Assembly (NCBI GenBank): GCA_945872325.1
Contig: CAMBZY010000002.1
Span: 1-33,644, forward strand
Reading direction: 5' to 3'
DNA length: 33,644 bases
Source: Candidatus Kuenenia stuttgartensis
GTDB taxonomy: Bacteria; Planctomycetota; Planctomycetia; Isosphaerales; Isosphaeraceae
Shown here one piece after another: positions 17,294 to 25,941 of the stretch. Position 1 is the first letter of the stretch. Each line of letters begins with the position of its first letter. Below the pieces are notes generated by a model. It was not told the DNA's origin and ran no database searches. It was given only the letters and a program-made list of their open reading frames with translations. The position numbers and the translations under genes are program-made.

Positions 17294-17730
17294 GACAGTG
17301 CGACTTTCAACAGAGCATTTTGTTTGATGTCGAGTTCAGGACGACACCTGATCGGTGGCCGATACCTTCAGCCCCGTCTTTATCCGATTCTTTCGATTCA
17401 AGAAAACCAACCGCCAATGGCCCGATATCTTGTCGGGATGAACCAGTTCAAACCAGGCTCCGAGACAAATTCCAAAGCGATCGCCTCGATTAAAACGGAG
17501 GATTTCACGTGTCAGCCCAAAGACCGGGCTTGTGGAATGATCGAAAAACAAGGTTTCCAGAAAGATCTTCTCATCTCATCCCGGCCTTGTCAATAAAAAT
17601 CGACAAGGCCTGCTCAGTTCCCAAGGTTTAGATCACCATCACTGACGACCATAACCCCATCAATACCAACTCGTTCAAGCCGGTTTTCAGTTCGACATCC
17701 GTCGAATAAAACCGGCCGTTCCGAAACGCG
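17294..17730. other. Gap between gyrB and the SNF2 helicase gene, two hairpins
   Basis: No credible gene is seen; the overlapping frames at 17324-17596 (plus) and 17336-17551 (minus) have no motif. Two stem-loops are clear: one at 17583-17610 with perfect 9-bp arms (ggccttgtc / gacaaggcc) and a 10-base AT-rich loop, and a larger nested one at 17679-17716. The region should also hold the minus-strand promoter of the helicase gene, but I cannot point to a convincing -35/-10 pair. Confidence 0.5.
17679..17716 (-). terminator. Nested stem-loop just after gyrB, probable terminator
   Basis: The outer arms gccggtttt (17679-17687) and aaaaccggc (17708-17716) pair perfectly over 9 bp. The inner arms ttcgac (17691-17696) and gtcgaa (17701-17706) pair perfectly around a 4-base loop. 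The element begins 14 bases after the gyrB stop (TGA at 17731-17733). There is no classic U-tract after the stem, but U-runs lie in the outer arm. Termination or 3'-end protection of the dnaN-dciA-gyrB message is the likely role. Confidence 0.6.
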
Positions 17731-20253
17731 TCAAACGTCCAGATTCTTGACCTCAAGAGCATGCTTTTCAATGAACTGACGACGTGGCTCCACGTCCTCG
17801 CCCATCAAAGTCGTAAACAGGTCGTGGGCCGCTGCCGCATCGTCAAGACGAACCTGCATCAGGCCACGACGCGTCGGATCCATCGTGGTGTCCCACAACT
17901 GATCCGCATCCATCTCTCCCAGTCCTTTGAAACGCGTGATCTTCATCCCACGCTCGCCCACCTGACGCACCTTCGGAACCAGCTCTCTCAGGTCAGAAAG
18001 CAGGAAGCTCTCCTCCCCTCGCTTCAGCTCGAACCGCGGAGGAGGCTCATCGCCCGTCACTTCTCTAGGCAGAAGCATCTCGGCAGTCAACTGAAATTCG
18101 TCCCTCATCCGGGCCAGCTGCCGATTCACCCCACGAAGCTCGTGAAGCTCAATCACCCTGAGGGATTGATCAGCCACCTTATCAGGCGACTCGCCAGCCA
18201 CCACGGCCGCTGCCTTGGCATCGACCGTATCACTGACGCCCTTGGCAATCAGAAGCTCGGCTTCCGATGCGTCGTGAATCCACTGCGTCACTCCACCTTC
18301 CACCACCATGAAAAGTGGCAAAAGGCCGGCGTTTGGATCGTTCTCGCCCTCAGCCTTCTTGACTTGCGCCAAAAGGTGACGGAGAGGAATATTGCGGCGA
18401 CCAAACACGCGCAGACCCTGCTCCAGGGCTGTCGCAATTTCCATGAGCGTTTTCAGGCCTTCAATCGGGAAAGTCGGGCCGTCTTCAAGAACCTTCAGAG
18501 AGGCGTCCTTAAGCCCGTTTTCCATGAGAATCGCCTGCATCTGGCTTTCCTCACGCACATATCGACGCTCTTTTCGCTGGCTGATCATATAAAGCGGAGG
18601 CTGGGCCACGTAAAGGTGCCCGCCGGCGACCAGTTTCGGCATCTGGCGATAAAAGAAGGTCATCAGCAGGGTTCGGATGTGCGATCCGTCGACGTCGGCA
18701 TCGGACATCATCACGATCTTGCCGTACCGACGCTTGGCTGTATCCTCTTCGTCGCCAATCCCACAGCCCACAGCCGTGATGATATTGCGTACCTCGTCGT
18801 TGCCCAGAACCTTGTCCAGACGGGCCCGCTCGACGTTCAGGATCTTACCCCTCAACGGCAGAATGGCCTGATACAGGCGGTCGCGGCCACCTTCGGCTGT
18901 CCCACCGGCAGAATCGCCTTCGACCAGGAACAGCTCAGAGCTGGTCAGTTCGTGAGTCGTGCAGTCCATCAACTTGCCAGGCAGACCAACACCTGAGAGA
19001 ACGCCTTTGCGGTTGCGGACCAGTTCCCGCGCCTTTTTGGCCGCAATCCGGGCCTCGGCCGCCAGGAGTGCCTTATCGCGAATTTTCCGCGCAACCGCCG
19101 GATTCTCTTCGATGTACTGGCTGAGCTTCTCGCCCACAATCTTGCTGGTGATCCCCTCCACCTCGCCGTTGCCCAGCTTGGTCTTGGTCTGGCCTTCAAA
19201 CTGTGGATCAGGCACGCGAACAGCCACGATCGCTGTCAGTCCCTCGCGGAAGTCGTCGCCGGTGATCTCCAGATCCTTCATCCGATACGACGGTGGATTA
19301 TCCTTGATGTAAACATTGAACGACCGGGTCAGAGCTGTCCGGAAGCCAGTCAGGTGCGTTCCACCTTCCTGCGTGTGGATGTTGTTGCAGTAGCTCGTCA
19401 CGTTGTCGCGAATCGAGTCGTTGTACTGCATCGAAACTTCCACTTCCACGCCCTTCTCATCGTCCCGACCCATGAACCGGATCGGCGGATGAAGCACGCT
19501 TTCAGCGCGGTTCAACCACGCCACAAACCCCGCCAGACCTTCCTCGCTGAAGAATGTCTCGCCTTTTTCGTTGCCGTCCACCCGTTCATCTAGAAGCGTG
19601 ATCTTCACGCCTGGATTCAAGTAGGACAGTTCCCGGAGCCTGCGTTCCAGAATGTCGTATTCAAATACGGTGACCTGAAAAATCGTGTTGTCAGGCATGA
19701 ACCGGATCATCGTACCGGTCCGCTGGGTCGGTCCACAGGCTCGGATCGGACCTTGCACCAGACCCTGCTTGTAATCCTGTCTCCAGATCTGTCCACCGCG
19801 ATGGATTTCAGCCTCAAGCCATTCGGAAAGGGCATTGACCACCGTAATACCGACCCCGTGCAAACCACCCGAAACCTTGTAAGTATTGTGGTCGAACTTC
19901 CCACCGGCGTGCGGAGTGGTCAGAACCACTTCGAGGGCCGTGGTGCCTGTGTCGGCGTGAATGTCGACGGGAATCCCGCGGCCGTCGTCCTGAACAGTCA
20001 CGGATCCATCCGGATGGATCGTCACACTGATCGTGGTACAGTGGCCGGCCATAGCTTCGTCGATCGAATTGTCGACCACTTCATAAATCAGGTGGTGGAG
20101 GCCACGGAATGTGGTGTCTCCAATGTACATCCCAGGCCGAAGGCGGATGGCTTCGATGCCCTCCAGTCGACGGATCGAAGAGGCGTTGTATTCGCCACCG
20201 TTGGCAGCTGGAACGTTATCGGCCGTGGTATCAGCGGACATGGCAGGTATCAC
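17731..20253 (-). CDS. gyrB: DNA gyrase subunit B
   Basis: This 840-residue protein is the ATPase subunit of DNA gyrase, which with GyrA adds negative supercoils. In order it has the GHKL ATPase domain (EVVDNSIDEA at 58-67, DDGRGIPVD, KVSGGLHGVG), a transducer domain, and the TOPRIM domain (EGDSAGG near 440, DADVDGSHI near 515). The ending QLWDTTMDPTRR...GEDVEPRRQFIEKHA is typical of GyrB rather than ParE. An insert of about 170 residues within the TOPRIM/C-terminal part, as in many Gram-negative GyrB proteins, explains the length above that of E. coli GyrB (804). Starts at 20253 or four codons later (20241) are both possible. It is the last gene of the dnaN-dciA-gyrB unit; a 95-base gap separates it from dciA. 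Confidence 0.97.
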   Translation of the reverse strand: MIPAMSADTTADNVPAANGGEYNASSIRRLEGIEAIRLRPGMYIGDTTFRGLHHLIYEVVDNSIDEAMAGHCTTISVTIHPDGSVTVQDDGRGIPVDIHADTGTTALEVVLTTPHAGGKFDHNTYKVSGGLHGVGITVVNALSEWLEAEIHRGGQIWRQDYKQGLVQGPIRACGPTQRTGTMIRFMPDNTIFQVTVFEYDILERRLRELSYLNPGVKITLLDERVDGNEKGETFFSEEGLAGFVAWLNRAESVLHPPIRFMGRDDEKGVEVEVSMQYNDSIRDNVTSYCNNIHTQEGGTHLTGFRTALTRSFNVYIKDNPPSYRMKDLEITGDDFREGLTAIVAVRVPDPQFEGQTKTKLGNGEVEGITSKIVGEKLSQYIEENPAVARKIRDKALLAAEARIAAKKARELVRNRKGVLSGVGLPGKLMDCTTHELTSSELFLVEGDSAGGTAEGGRDRLYQAILPLRGKILNVERARLDKVLGNDEVRNIITAVGCGIGDEEDTAKRRYGKIVMMSDADVDGSHIRTLLMTFFYRQMPKLVAGGHLYVAQPPLYMISQRKERRYVREESQMQAILMENGLKDASLKVLEDGPTFPIEGLKTLMEIATALEQGLRVFGRRNIPLRHLLAQVKKAEGENDPNAGLLPLFMVVEGGVTQWIHDASEAELLIAKGVSDTVDAKAAAVVAGESPDKVADQSLRVIELHELRGVNRQLARMRDEFQLTAEMLLPREVTGDEPPPRFELKRGEESFLLSDLRELVPKVRQVGERGMKITRFKGLGEMDADQLWDTTMDPTRRGLMQVRLDDAAAAHDLFTTLMGEDVEPRRQFIEKHALEVKNLDV

Positions 20254-20348
20254 CCAGATTAGAAAAACCCACTTGGCCGACGGATTCGCCGAACCGACAC
20301 TTCAATGTCGGCACACCCAAGCCTCTTGTGGCCACCCGATCGGCCCGG

Positions 20349-20849
20349 TCAATTTTTTGATTTGTCATTCAGAGCACTCCCTCGCCTTTGCTTCACAGCG
20401 ACCGGCATGGTGGATGAGTCGTCTGGTTCGTCTACTTTGCCTTGTCGGAACCGGATATCGGTCAGGCTTGCACCACCCGATGTCGCTCGCAAAGCCTTCA
20501 ATAATTCCGGCTTGCGAAACTGCCTGAGTTCTTCCAGAAGGCACGAGTTCGAGACTGTCACGTTCAGTACGCCCCGCTTGACGGCACCAATCTTCGTCAT
20601 CTCAGCCTTGGGCCTGCCAAGCAACTTGTCCCAGGCCTTCTCCAGATCGCTGGCGGCCATCATCCGGCCATAACCATTTCGAGCCATCAAAGCATCCATC
20701 ACATGCGTCAGGGTCTTCGGACCCCGAGACTGCATGAGACCCGCACCGGCATAGCTCATGGTCTCTTGAACCATCCGCTTCTGAGCATCGGCCACTCGCC
20801 CGCTCACATTCGGATTCGTTCGCAGAACTGGCTTTTCTTTCAACGGCAT
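20349..20849 (-). CDS. dciA: DciA-type (DUF721) replicative helicase loader
   Basis: This 166-residue protein contains the DUF721 core at about residues 60-125: a first helix, AWDKLLGRPKAEMTKIGAV, then KRGVLNVTVSNSCLLEELRQF. The basic, flexible N-terminus and polar C-terminus suit a small DNA- and helicase-binding protein. DciA is the ancestral loader of the DnaB helicase in bacteria that lack DnaC/DnaI. Its position fits: its ATG is 10 bases after the dnaN stop, and gyrB follows. Co-transcription with dnaN is very likely. Confidence 0.88.
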   Translation of the reverse strand: MPLKEKPVLRTNPNVSGRVADAQKRMVQETMSYAGAGLMQSRGPKTLTHVMDALMARNGYGRMMAASDLEKAWDKLLGRPKAEMTKIGAVKRGVLNVTVSNSCLLEELRQFRKPELLKALRATSGGASLTDIRFRQGKVDEPDDSSTMPVAVKQRRGSALNDKSKN

Positions 20850-20859
20850 CCCTCGCCTC

Positions 20860-21975
20860 TCAATGCGGCATCAGCGGCATCACAATATAGTCGTAATGAT
20901 CGGCTGTATGGAAGAGCGCAGCGGCCTTCGAATTGATCAGATCGACGAACAGCTCCGTATTCTCTTCCATCGTCTGGAGGGCTTCCACCAGATACCTTGG
21001 ATCAAACGTGATGTCAATCGTATTCCCGTCGTAGTTGATCGGTATGTCCAGATGGCTGTCGCCCACGTCCGGCGATTTGCTGTCGAGTTTCAACGTGCCT
21101 GACGAGAACTGGAAGTCCACGCCCCGGCTCTCCTCACTCGTCACAATCATCGACTGCTGAACCACCCTCAACAACTCGCCCGCCTTCAGGCTCACCCGTG
21201 CTTCATGCTGGTTCGGGAACACGTCCTGATACCGCGGGAACCGGCCTTCCACAAGTCGCGTGTGAATCATCGCCCGCTCTGTACGAATCGCAGCCGCGTT
21301 GCCGTCCAGAATCGCAAAATGGACCGCTGAATCATCGTCGTTGAGATTTCGCTCAATCAGCTTCAATGCCTTCACCGGGATCACTGGAGACGCACCCTCG
21401 ACCTTCTCCACCTCTCCATGCATCGTCGCCGCAACCGTCATCTTGGCCAACCGGCGACCATCCGTACCCACCATCGAAATCGTATCCTCGCCAAACTCCA
21501 CCAGGACTCCGCCCAGGGCATACCGGGTGCTGTCCACATCGGTCGCAAAACTCGTCCGGCGGATCAATCGGCGCAGGTCTGATGCCTGTAAAACATGGTA
21601 ACTTCGAGCCGTGAAGCTCGGGACTTCAGGGAACAGGGTCGGATCCTCAGCCGTGAAGTTCCACTTGCTCCGACCGCCCCGAACGTCGATCTTCTCGCCG
21701 TTGGACTCGATCGTCAGGTCGATCTCGTTACTCAATCGCAAAAGCTGCTGGATCCGAACGGTCGGCAAAATCACGGCACCGGGCTCGTCCACCCGAACGC
21801 CTGAAACCATGTAGCGAATGCCCAGCTCAAGGTCGGTCGCCATCAGTGTCGAACCCGTAGAATCGACCACGAGTTTGAGGTTCTGGAGGATCGGTTTAGG
21901 GCTTCGGGCCGGAGCCACACCACCCACCATGGCGATCGCCGCCAACATCCCCTCACGATTGCACTGTGACTTCAT
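20860..21975 (-). CDS. dnaN: DNA polymerase III beta sliding clamp
   Basis: The protein has 371 residues from the ATG at 21975. The frame continues to a GTG at 22005, but the ATG gives MKSQCNREGMLAAI, which matches the usual clamp start (MK..V.RE.LL), so it is chosen. Three clamp domains are visible. Typical segments are DLELGIRYMV, the MVGTDGRRLAKM strand, EGRFPRYQDVFP, and the ending HYDYIVMPLMPH, equivalent to the family's conserved YVVMPMRL tail. The dimeric ring tethers polymerase and other proteins to DNA. It is the first gene of the unit with dciA and gyrB; no dnaA is in the window. It diverges from the virion cassette. Confidence 0.97.
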   Translation of the reverse strand: MKSQCNREGMLAAIAMVGGVAPARSPKPILQNLKLVVDSTGSTLMATDLELGIRYMVSGVRVDEPGAVILPTVRIQQLLRLSNEIDLTIESNGEKIDVRGGRSKWNFTAEDPTLFPEVPSFTARSYHVLQASDLRRLIRRTSFATDVDSTRYALGGVLVEFGEDTISMVGTDGRRLAKMTVAATMHGEVEKVEGASPVIPVKALKLIERNLNDDDSAVHFAILDGNAAAIRTERAMIHTRLVEGRFPRYQDVFPNQHEARVSLKAGELLRVVQQSMIVTSEESRGVDFQFSSGTLKLDSKSPDVGDSHLDIPINYDGNTIDITFDPRYLVEALQTMEENTELFVDLINSKAAALFHTADHYDYIVMPLMPH

Positions 21976-22227
21976 GGTCGATTCGCTCGGAACTCTAAAG
22001 GACACATATTCAGGAGCCTCTCAATGGCCGGCCAAGCCAGCCATCGCCTCACCATTTTGGTTTGTCAGGATCGATGTGGTCAGGGCCTGAAATGGCCTCA
22101 ACAAAGTGCGGTGCAGCACCAAAAATCCGTTGGCTACACCCAACCGACAGCCCCATCCCTGAAGCAGACTTCTCGATTCTAGAAGGTTTACGAGGTATTT
22201 CCCTATCTTACCACTTTCGTCAAGAAC

Positions 22228-22261
22228 CCACAAGTGGCACTCAAGCCTTTCTCACTTGTGG
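22228..22261. promoter_or_regulatory. Dyad upstream of dnaN, possible operator
   Basis: Perfect 9-bp arms, ccacaagtg at 22228-22236 and cacttgtgg at 22253-22261, are separated by 16 bases, so their centres are about 25 bp apart. They lie 253 to 286 bases upstream of the dnaN ATG. They contain CCACA/TGTGG cores that recall DnaA boxes but match the nine-base consensus poorly. They could bind a dimeric regulator or fold as an RNA stem. Confidence 0.3.
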
Positions 22262-22320
22262 ACTCCAAATCCAAACTAACACGCAGAGCCAGCAAGCGAC
22301 GAGCGCCACAGAAGCTGTGA

Positions 22321-22334
22321 TGTTAGATCTAACA
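22321..22334. promoter_or_regulatory. Perfect 14-bp palindrome, possible operator
   Basis: tgttagatctaaca is exactly self-complementary and is flanked by gat and catc, which extends the symmetry with a small bulge. Its position in the divergent region between dnaN and the virion cassette makes it a candidate repressor site. No repressor gene is in view. Confidence 0.3.
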
Positions 22335-22382
22335 CATCAATTTACAAATACTTATGTTGGCCTGGTTAGTCACTGAGGCCGC

Positions 22383-22402
22383 CCTTGCTCGCGCTGCGGG
22401 TT
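22383..22402 (+). repeat. 20-bp repeat, left copy (partner at 33394-33413)
   Basis: ccttgctcgcgctgcgggtt differs from the copy at 33394-33413 by one base (g to a at position 17). The two copies have the same orientation and bracket the virion genes about 11 kb apart. The motif resembles intergenic repeats that I believe are common in planctomycete genomes, so it may be a dispersed element rather than an attachment site. Confidence 0.6.
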
Positions 22403-22644
22403 AGTTTGGCCAGCCAAGAATGCACTACCGCGAAGCTCAATACCTGCCACCATTCGATAAAACCGCCCGCCCCCGTTTTATTTACCTAACCATCATCCAA
22501 TACAACCACCACTCATAATATTTCCACCAGATGCAACATGAATTTCAACCCGTCCACGATATTATCGCTGCAATTCCAATCAACGTCATTTAAAACATCA
22601 ACGCTTATTATTTAATACCTCTCGAATCGAAAGCCCCTATCACC

Positions 22645-24234
22645 ATGAATTCCGGCGAACCTGACCGAATCCAATCGCCTGACAATCATGGAATGAACCT
22701 CTATCAGCCCATGGACAGCACCGGCCTCTGGCACTGGATCAAGCACTATTCAGGAATTCAAGTCGCAAAAAATGCCGTCTGCCCCGGCCACCACGCCCCC
22801 TGGGATTTCCTCAAAACCATGTACTTTCAGCGCCCTCCCGTCAGCCTCGCCCTCGGTGGCCGTGGGACCGGAAAATCGTTTCTCACCGCTCTCGGGACCC
22901 ACCTGATGAGCCGCCAGATCGCCCGCAACCGTGTCCGTGTCCTCGGCGGCAGTCTCGCCCAAAGTCTTCAGATTTATGAGGCCATGCAATCCATCGTCAA
23001 AAACATGGAATCCGCTATCGGGCCAGGCCATCACGAATTTCAATCGCTCACCAAAAATCGCGGAGTTTATCCAAATGGCTCCGAAATTATGATCCTGCCT
23101 GCCTCTAATACAAGTGTTCGTGGACCCCACGTCCCCACTCTCCTGCTCGATGAAGTCGACGAAATCCCTTCCGAACTCCGTGAATCCGCCATGGGTATGT
23201 GCATGAATCTCGGCGGTCTCAAAGCCTCAACCGTCATGACCTCCACCTGGCACAGAACCGGCGGACCCATGACGGAACTCGTTGCCAGAGGAGAAGCTGG
23301 CGAATTTCCATTCTTCCGGTTCTGTATCTTCGAAGTCCTCGAACGATGCCCGAACTGGAGGTCTGGCCCGGATCTTGAAAATTGCCCTTCCTGCCCGCTC
23401 CTCCGCTGGTGCCACGACGTCCGCGATGGCGGCCCACCTCGCGCCAAACGCTCCGATGGACATTATTCCATCGATTCCGTGATCCAGAAATTGATGTGCG
23501 TCAGCCAGAAAATCTTCGAAGCCGACTACCTCTGCATGGGCCCTCGCGCTGACGGTCTCTGGTTCAATGAATTTCAACGCGGACTTCATGTCCACGAAAA
23601 AGCCGAGTTTAATCCCTCACTGCCTGTCCACATGGGCCTCGACAGCGGTGTTTACACCGGCGCCGTTTTATTTCAGGTTCAATGGCATAAAATCCAATCT
23701 CAAAATCCAATCACGCCCTCGATTAAAACCGAATTCAACGTTCCGGATATCCATGTCTTTGCCGAATTTCTCAGCGAAGGCCATTCCGCCGAATGGAATG
23801 CCAGAAATATGCTGAATTTAATCCACAAACATTGCAACGGCCGTATCGACTACACCTGGACCGACCCCGCCGGTGGTGCCCGAAATCCGATCGGACCCAC
23901 CGTGCTCGCCGAATATCAACGCGTTGGATTAAAACTCACACCCTGGCCATATTCCCTGGTCGTCGATAGCCTGGCAGGCGTGGAATCGCTTCTGAACCCG
24001 GCGGAAGGCCCCCCTCGACTCACCATTCACCCGCGTTGCGAAATCCTGATTCAAGCCTTCGAAAACTACCGAAGAGCTCGCGTCGGTGGACAGTGGCGCG
24101 ACTGGCCGGAAGATCCCCAACACCCCCACGAAGATTTGATTGATGCCCTTCGTGGAGGTATCAAAGCTGTGATTCATGATCATTCGTCGGCTTTATTTCA
24201 CGTGCCCCGTGTCTCTCCAAAAAGGATCTTTTAA
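22645..24234 (+). CDS. Phage terminase large subunit
   Basis: This 529-residue protein is the motor that packages DNA into proheads. The ATPase domain has Walker A GGRGTGKS (71-78) and Walker B LLLDEVDE (166-173), followed by a coupling-motif-like VMTSTWHR near 197. The nuclease half has the RNase H-like first acidic strand MGLDSG near 332, a second acidic site TDPAGG, and a final HPHEDLIDALRGGI. An unusual cysteine set (235, 247, 250, 256; spacing C-x11-C-x2-C-x5-C) lies between the two domains and could bind zinc. No separate small terminase subunit is visible upstream. It begins the cassette, and the portal ATG follows its stop directly. Confidence 0.88.
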   Translation: MNSGEPDRIQSPDNHGMNLYQPMDSTGLWHWIKHYSGIQVAKNAVCPGHHAPWDFLKTMYFQRPPVSLALGGRGTGKSFLTALGTHLMSRQIARNRVRVLGGSLAQSLQIYEAMQSIVKNMESAIGPGHHEFQSLTKNRGVYPNGSEIMILPASNTSVRGPHVPTLLLDEVDEIPSELRESAMGMCMNLGGLKASTVMTSTWHRTGGPMTELVARGEAGEFPFFRFCIFEVLERCPNWRSGPDLENCPSCPLLRWCHDVRDGGPPRAKRSDGHYSIDSVIQKLMCVSQKIFEADYLCMGPRADGLWFNEFQRGLHVHEKAEFNPSLPVHMGLDSGVYTGAVLFQVQWHKIQSQNPITPSIKTEFNVPDIHVFAEFLSEGHSAEWNARNMLNLIHKHCNGRIDYTWTDPAGGARNPIGPTVLAEYQRVGLKLTPWPYSLVVDSLAGVESLLNPAEGPPRLTIHPRCEILIQAFENYRRARVGGQWRDWPEDPQHPHEDLIDALRGGIKAVIHDHSSALFHVPRVSPKRIF

Positions 24235-25800
24235 ATGTCAAGCCGTGGACCTGGATTGCAACTCATTAAAAAACGTCACCCGGAATGGGCCGAACATCAC
24301 ATCCGATGGATATGGCTCCTGGATAGCCTCGAAGGCGGCCAGCGATATCGCGAAGCCATCTATGGCTACGACCAGCAAGGCCAGCCCATGCGAAATCTGG
24401 TTCGCCATAAACGCGAATATCCCGTACCAGGGACAGAATCCACCGCCATTGGCCGACCCGGCGACGGCTGGCCATTGACCGCCCCGGAAGAATCGTCCCC
24501 AATCGGGCCTGCAACTGACGACGACTTTGAACTTCGCCGCGCTCGTACTCCAGTGCCCACTTTTCTCGCTGAAACTGTCGAAACCCACCTCTCCCGAATT
24601 TATGCCCGGGAAGTGGTCCGCGATGGCTCGGAAAATGTCCGTAAATGGTGGTCGGATGTCAATGGTTGTGGCCTTTCCATCGATCAGTGGATGATTGAGA
24701 CCATCGCCCCTCTACTGCTTTGCCTGGGCCAGATTGACGTGATTATCGACCGACCCCGGCCACCCTCCGGCGAAACCATTGAAACCCAGGCCGATTGCAT
24801 TCGACTCGGGCTCGATACTTGTATTGCAAACTATATCCTCCCTGAAAATATGGTCTGGTGGAGGCTCGATGAAAGCTGTCAGATTTATGAAGAATGTCTG
24901 GTGGCCGAATCTCTTGAAATCGAGGGCACTCTGGTGCCAGTTTTCAGGCACTGGACCGCTTCTGAATCAACGCTTTATGACACCAATGGTCATATCCTTG
25001 AAACCATCGCCCATCATATCGGCAGAGTTCCTATCGAACGCCTGTTTTTGGCTCGCAAACCCCGCAGCCGGAATGTCGGTCAGTCCCGCTATGAAGGCAT
25101 CGCCGAGCGTCAACGTGAATATTACAACCGCGACAGCGAATTGATTCTCTCCGACACCACTCAGGCTCACCCCCTGATGCAAGGCCCTGAGGATTTCATT
25201 CAGCCCGACGGTGGGATCCCCATCGGCCCCGGCTGGCTCCTTCCAAAAAAGAAAAATAATACCGGCACCAGCATTACCTACGAAGGTTTTGAGGTGGTCA
25301 ACTTTAATAAAGATGGAGCTGAGTCGATCCGTCAGAACAAGGCCGATATCCGCGACGATATCGACCGCGATTCTGCCCTGGTTCGATCCGTAGAACGTAG
25401 CGGGCAAGTGCAATCAGGAGTTGCAAAAGCCATCGACCTGCACGACGGCAACAATCGACTCGCCAAGCTGGCTAAAGCTCTGGCCAGAGCTGAAATGCAA
25501 ATTGTGAAATTGGCATTGACCGTTTTATACGATGGAGTAATCCAACGGGTTGGCGAGGATTTACGGAATATTCGGATTGAATATCCCAGCGAGTTCGATT
25601 TATTGACAACTTCTGAATTGGCAGACGCTACCAGAGGTTTTCAACGGATACTAAGTGAGTCAGGTCGCCTGCCAATGACCGAAGGGCTTTTACTAAGCCG
25701 ATTGCTGCGATTATGCATGCCGGGACTCGCAGATGACATGTATCTGAAATGTGATCAGGAAATTCAGGAATATCTCGACACCAAGGTAAAGAAATCATGA
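24235..25800 (+). CDS. Phage portal protein
   Basis: The 521-residue product starts at the base after the terminase stop, so the two are translationally linked. It has the size and position of a portal. Segments typical of portal proteins of the SPP1/DUF4055-like class are visible: early helices with a WW-rich region (RKWWSDVNGCG, ENMVWWRLDESC), a central GYxV-like beta part, and a C-terminal helical region (SGVAKAIDLHDGNNRLAKL...ALARAEMQIVKLAL). Portals form the dodecameric ring at one head vertex for DNA entry and tail attachment. Assignment rests on context plus general pattern, not a single diagnostic motif. Confidence 0.75.
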   Translation: MSSRGPGLQLIKKRHPEWAEHHIRWIWLLDSLEGGQRYREAIYGYDQQGQPMRNLVRHKREYPVPGTESTAIGRPGDGWPLTAPEESSPIGPATDDDFELRRARTPVPTFLAETVETHLSRIYAREVVRDGSENVRKWWSDVNGCGLSIDQWMIETIAPLLLCLGQIDVIIDRPRPPSGETIETQADCIRLGLDTCIANYILPENMVWWRLDESCQIYEECLVAESLEIEGTLVPVFRHWTASESTLYDTNGHILETIAHHIGRVPIERLFLARKPRSRNVGQSRYEGIAERQREYYNRDSELILSDTTQAHPLMQGPEDFIQPDGGIPIGPGWLLPKKKNNTGTSITYEGFEVVNFNKDGAESIRQNKADIRDDIDRDSALVRSVERSGQVQSGVAKAIDLHDGNNRLAKLAKALARAEMQIVKLALTVLYDGVIQRVGEDLRNIRIEYPSEFDLLTTSELADATRGFQRILSESGRLPMTEGLLLSRLLRLCMPGLADDMYLKCDQEIQEYLDTKVKKS

Positions 25801-25916
25801 TCGGCCCAATCATCGCCTGCCTGAGTCTTCAAATTGTCTGTCTGTCGCTTGTCAGAAGCGTTGTGATCCCTTTTGTGATCGACTTTGCCGAGCTCTTCAT
25901 TTCCCGTAAAAAATGA
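25797..25916 (+). CDS. 39-residue membrane microprotein overlapping the portal stop
   Basis: The ATG at 25797 overlaps the portal TGA (ATGA), the same coupling seen elsewhere in this window. The product is 39 residues: an N-terminal hydrophobic stretch (IGPIIACLSLQIVCLSL), an Arg, then VVIPFVIDFAELFI and a basic end SRKK. It looks like a one- or two-pass membrane peptide. Within a phage cassette such a peptide might act in lysis or membrane attachment, but that is a guess. The next gene's ATG is 25 bases further on. Confidence 0.5.
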   Translation: MIGPIIACLSLQIVCLSLVRSVVIPFVIDFAELFISRKK

Positions 25917-25941
25917 CCATCCAAGAGAAGAATTTCGCAAA

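Larger units (their letters stand above)
21976..22644. other. Divergent intergenic region between dnaN and the virion cassette
   Basis: No convincing gene is present in 669 bases. Visible structures are a 9-bp-arm dyad ccacaagtg/cacttgtgg (22228-22236 and 22253-22261), a perfect 14-bp palindrome tgttagatctaaca (22321-22334), a repeat copy (22383-22402), and an AT-rich hairpin with arms ataaaac/gttttat (22457-22481). The last 150 bases before the terminase are AT-rich. The dnaN promoter and any cassette promoter must lie here, but no strong -35/-10 pair or perfect DnaA box was found. Confidence 0.5.

Noticed and set aside
17324..17596. Small frames on both strands between gyrB and the helicase gene
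   Set aside because: They overlap antisense to each other and have no family-like pattern or ribosome site; only the hairpins there look real.
22181..22262. Possible dnaN promoter (TTGACG on the minus strand) and DnaA-box-like CCACA/TGTGG cores
   Set aside because: No -10 at proper spacing from TTGACG, and the boxes differ from the TTATCCACA consensus at several positions; no origin is called.
22062..22376. A 104-codon frame in the dnaN-divergent region
   Set aside because: It runs through the dyads, has no ribosome site and reads like random sequence.
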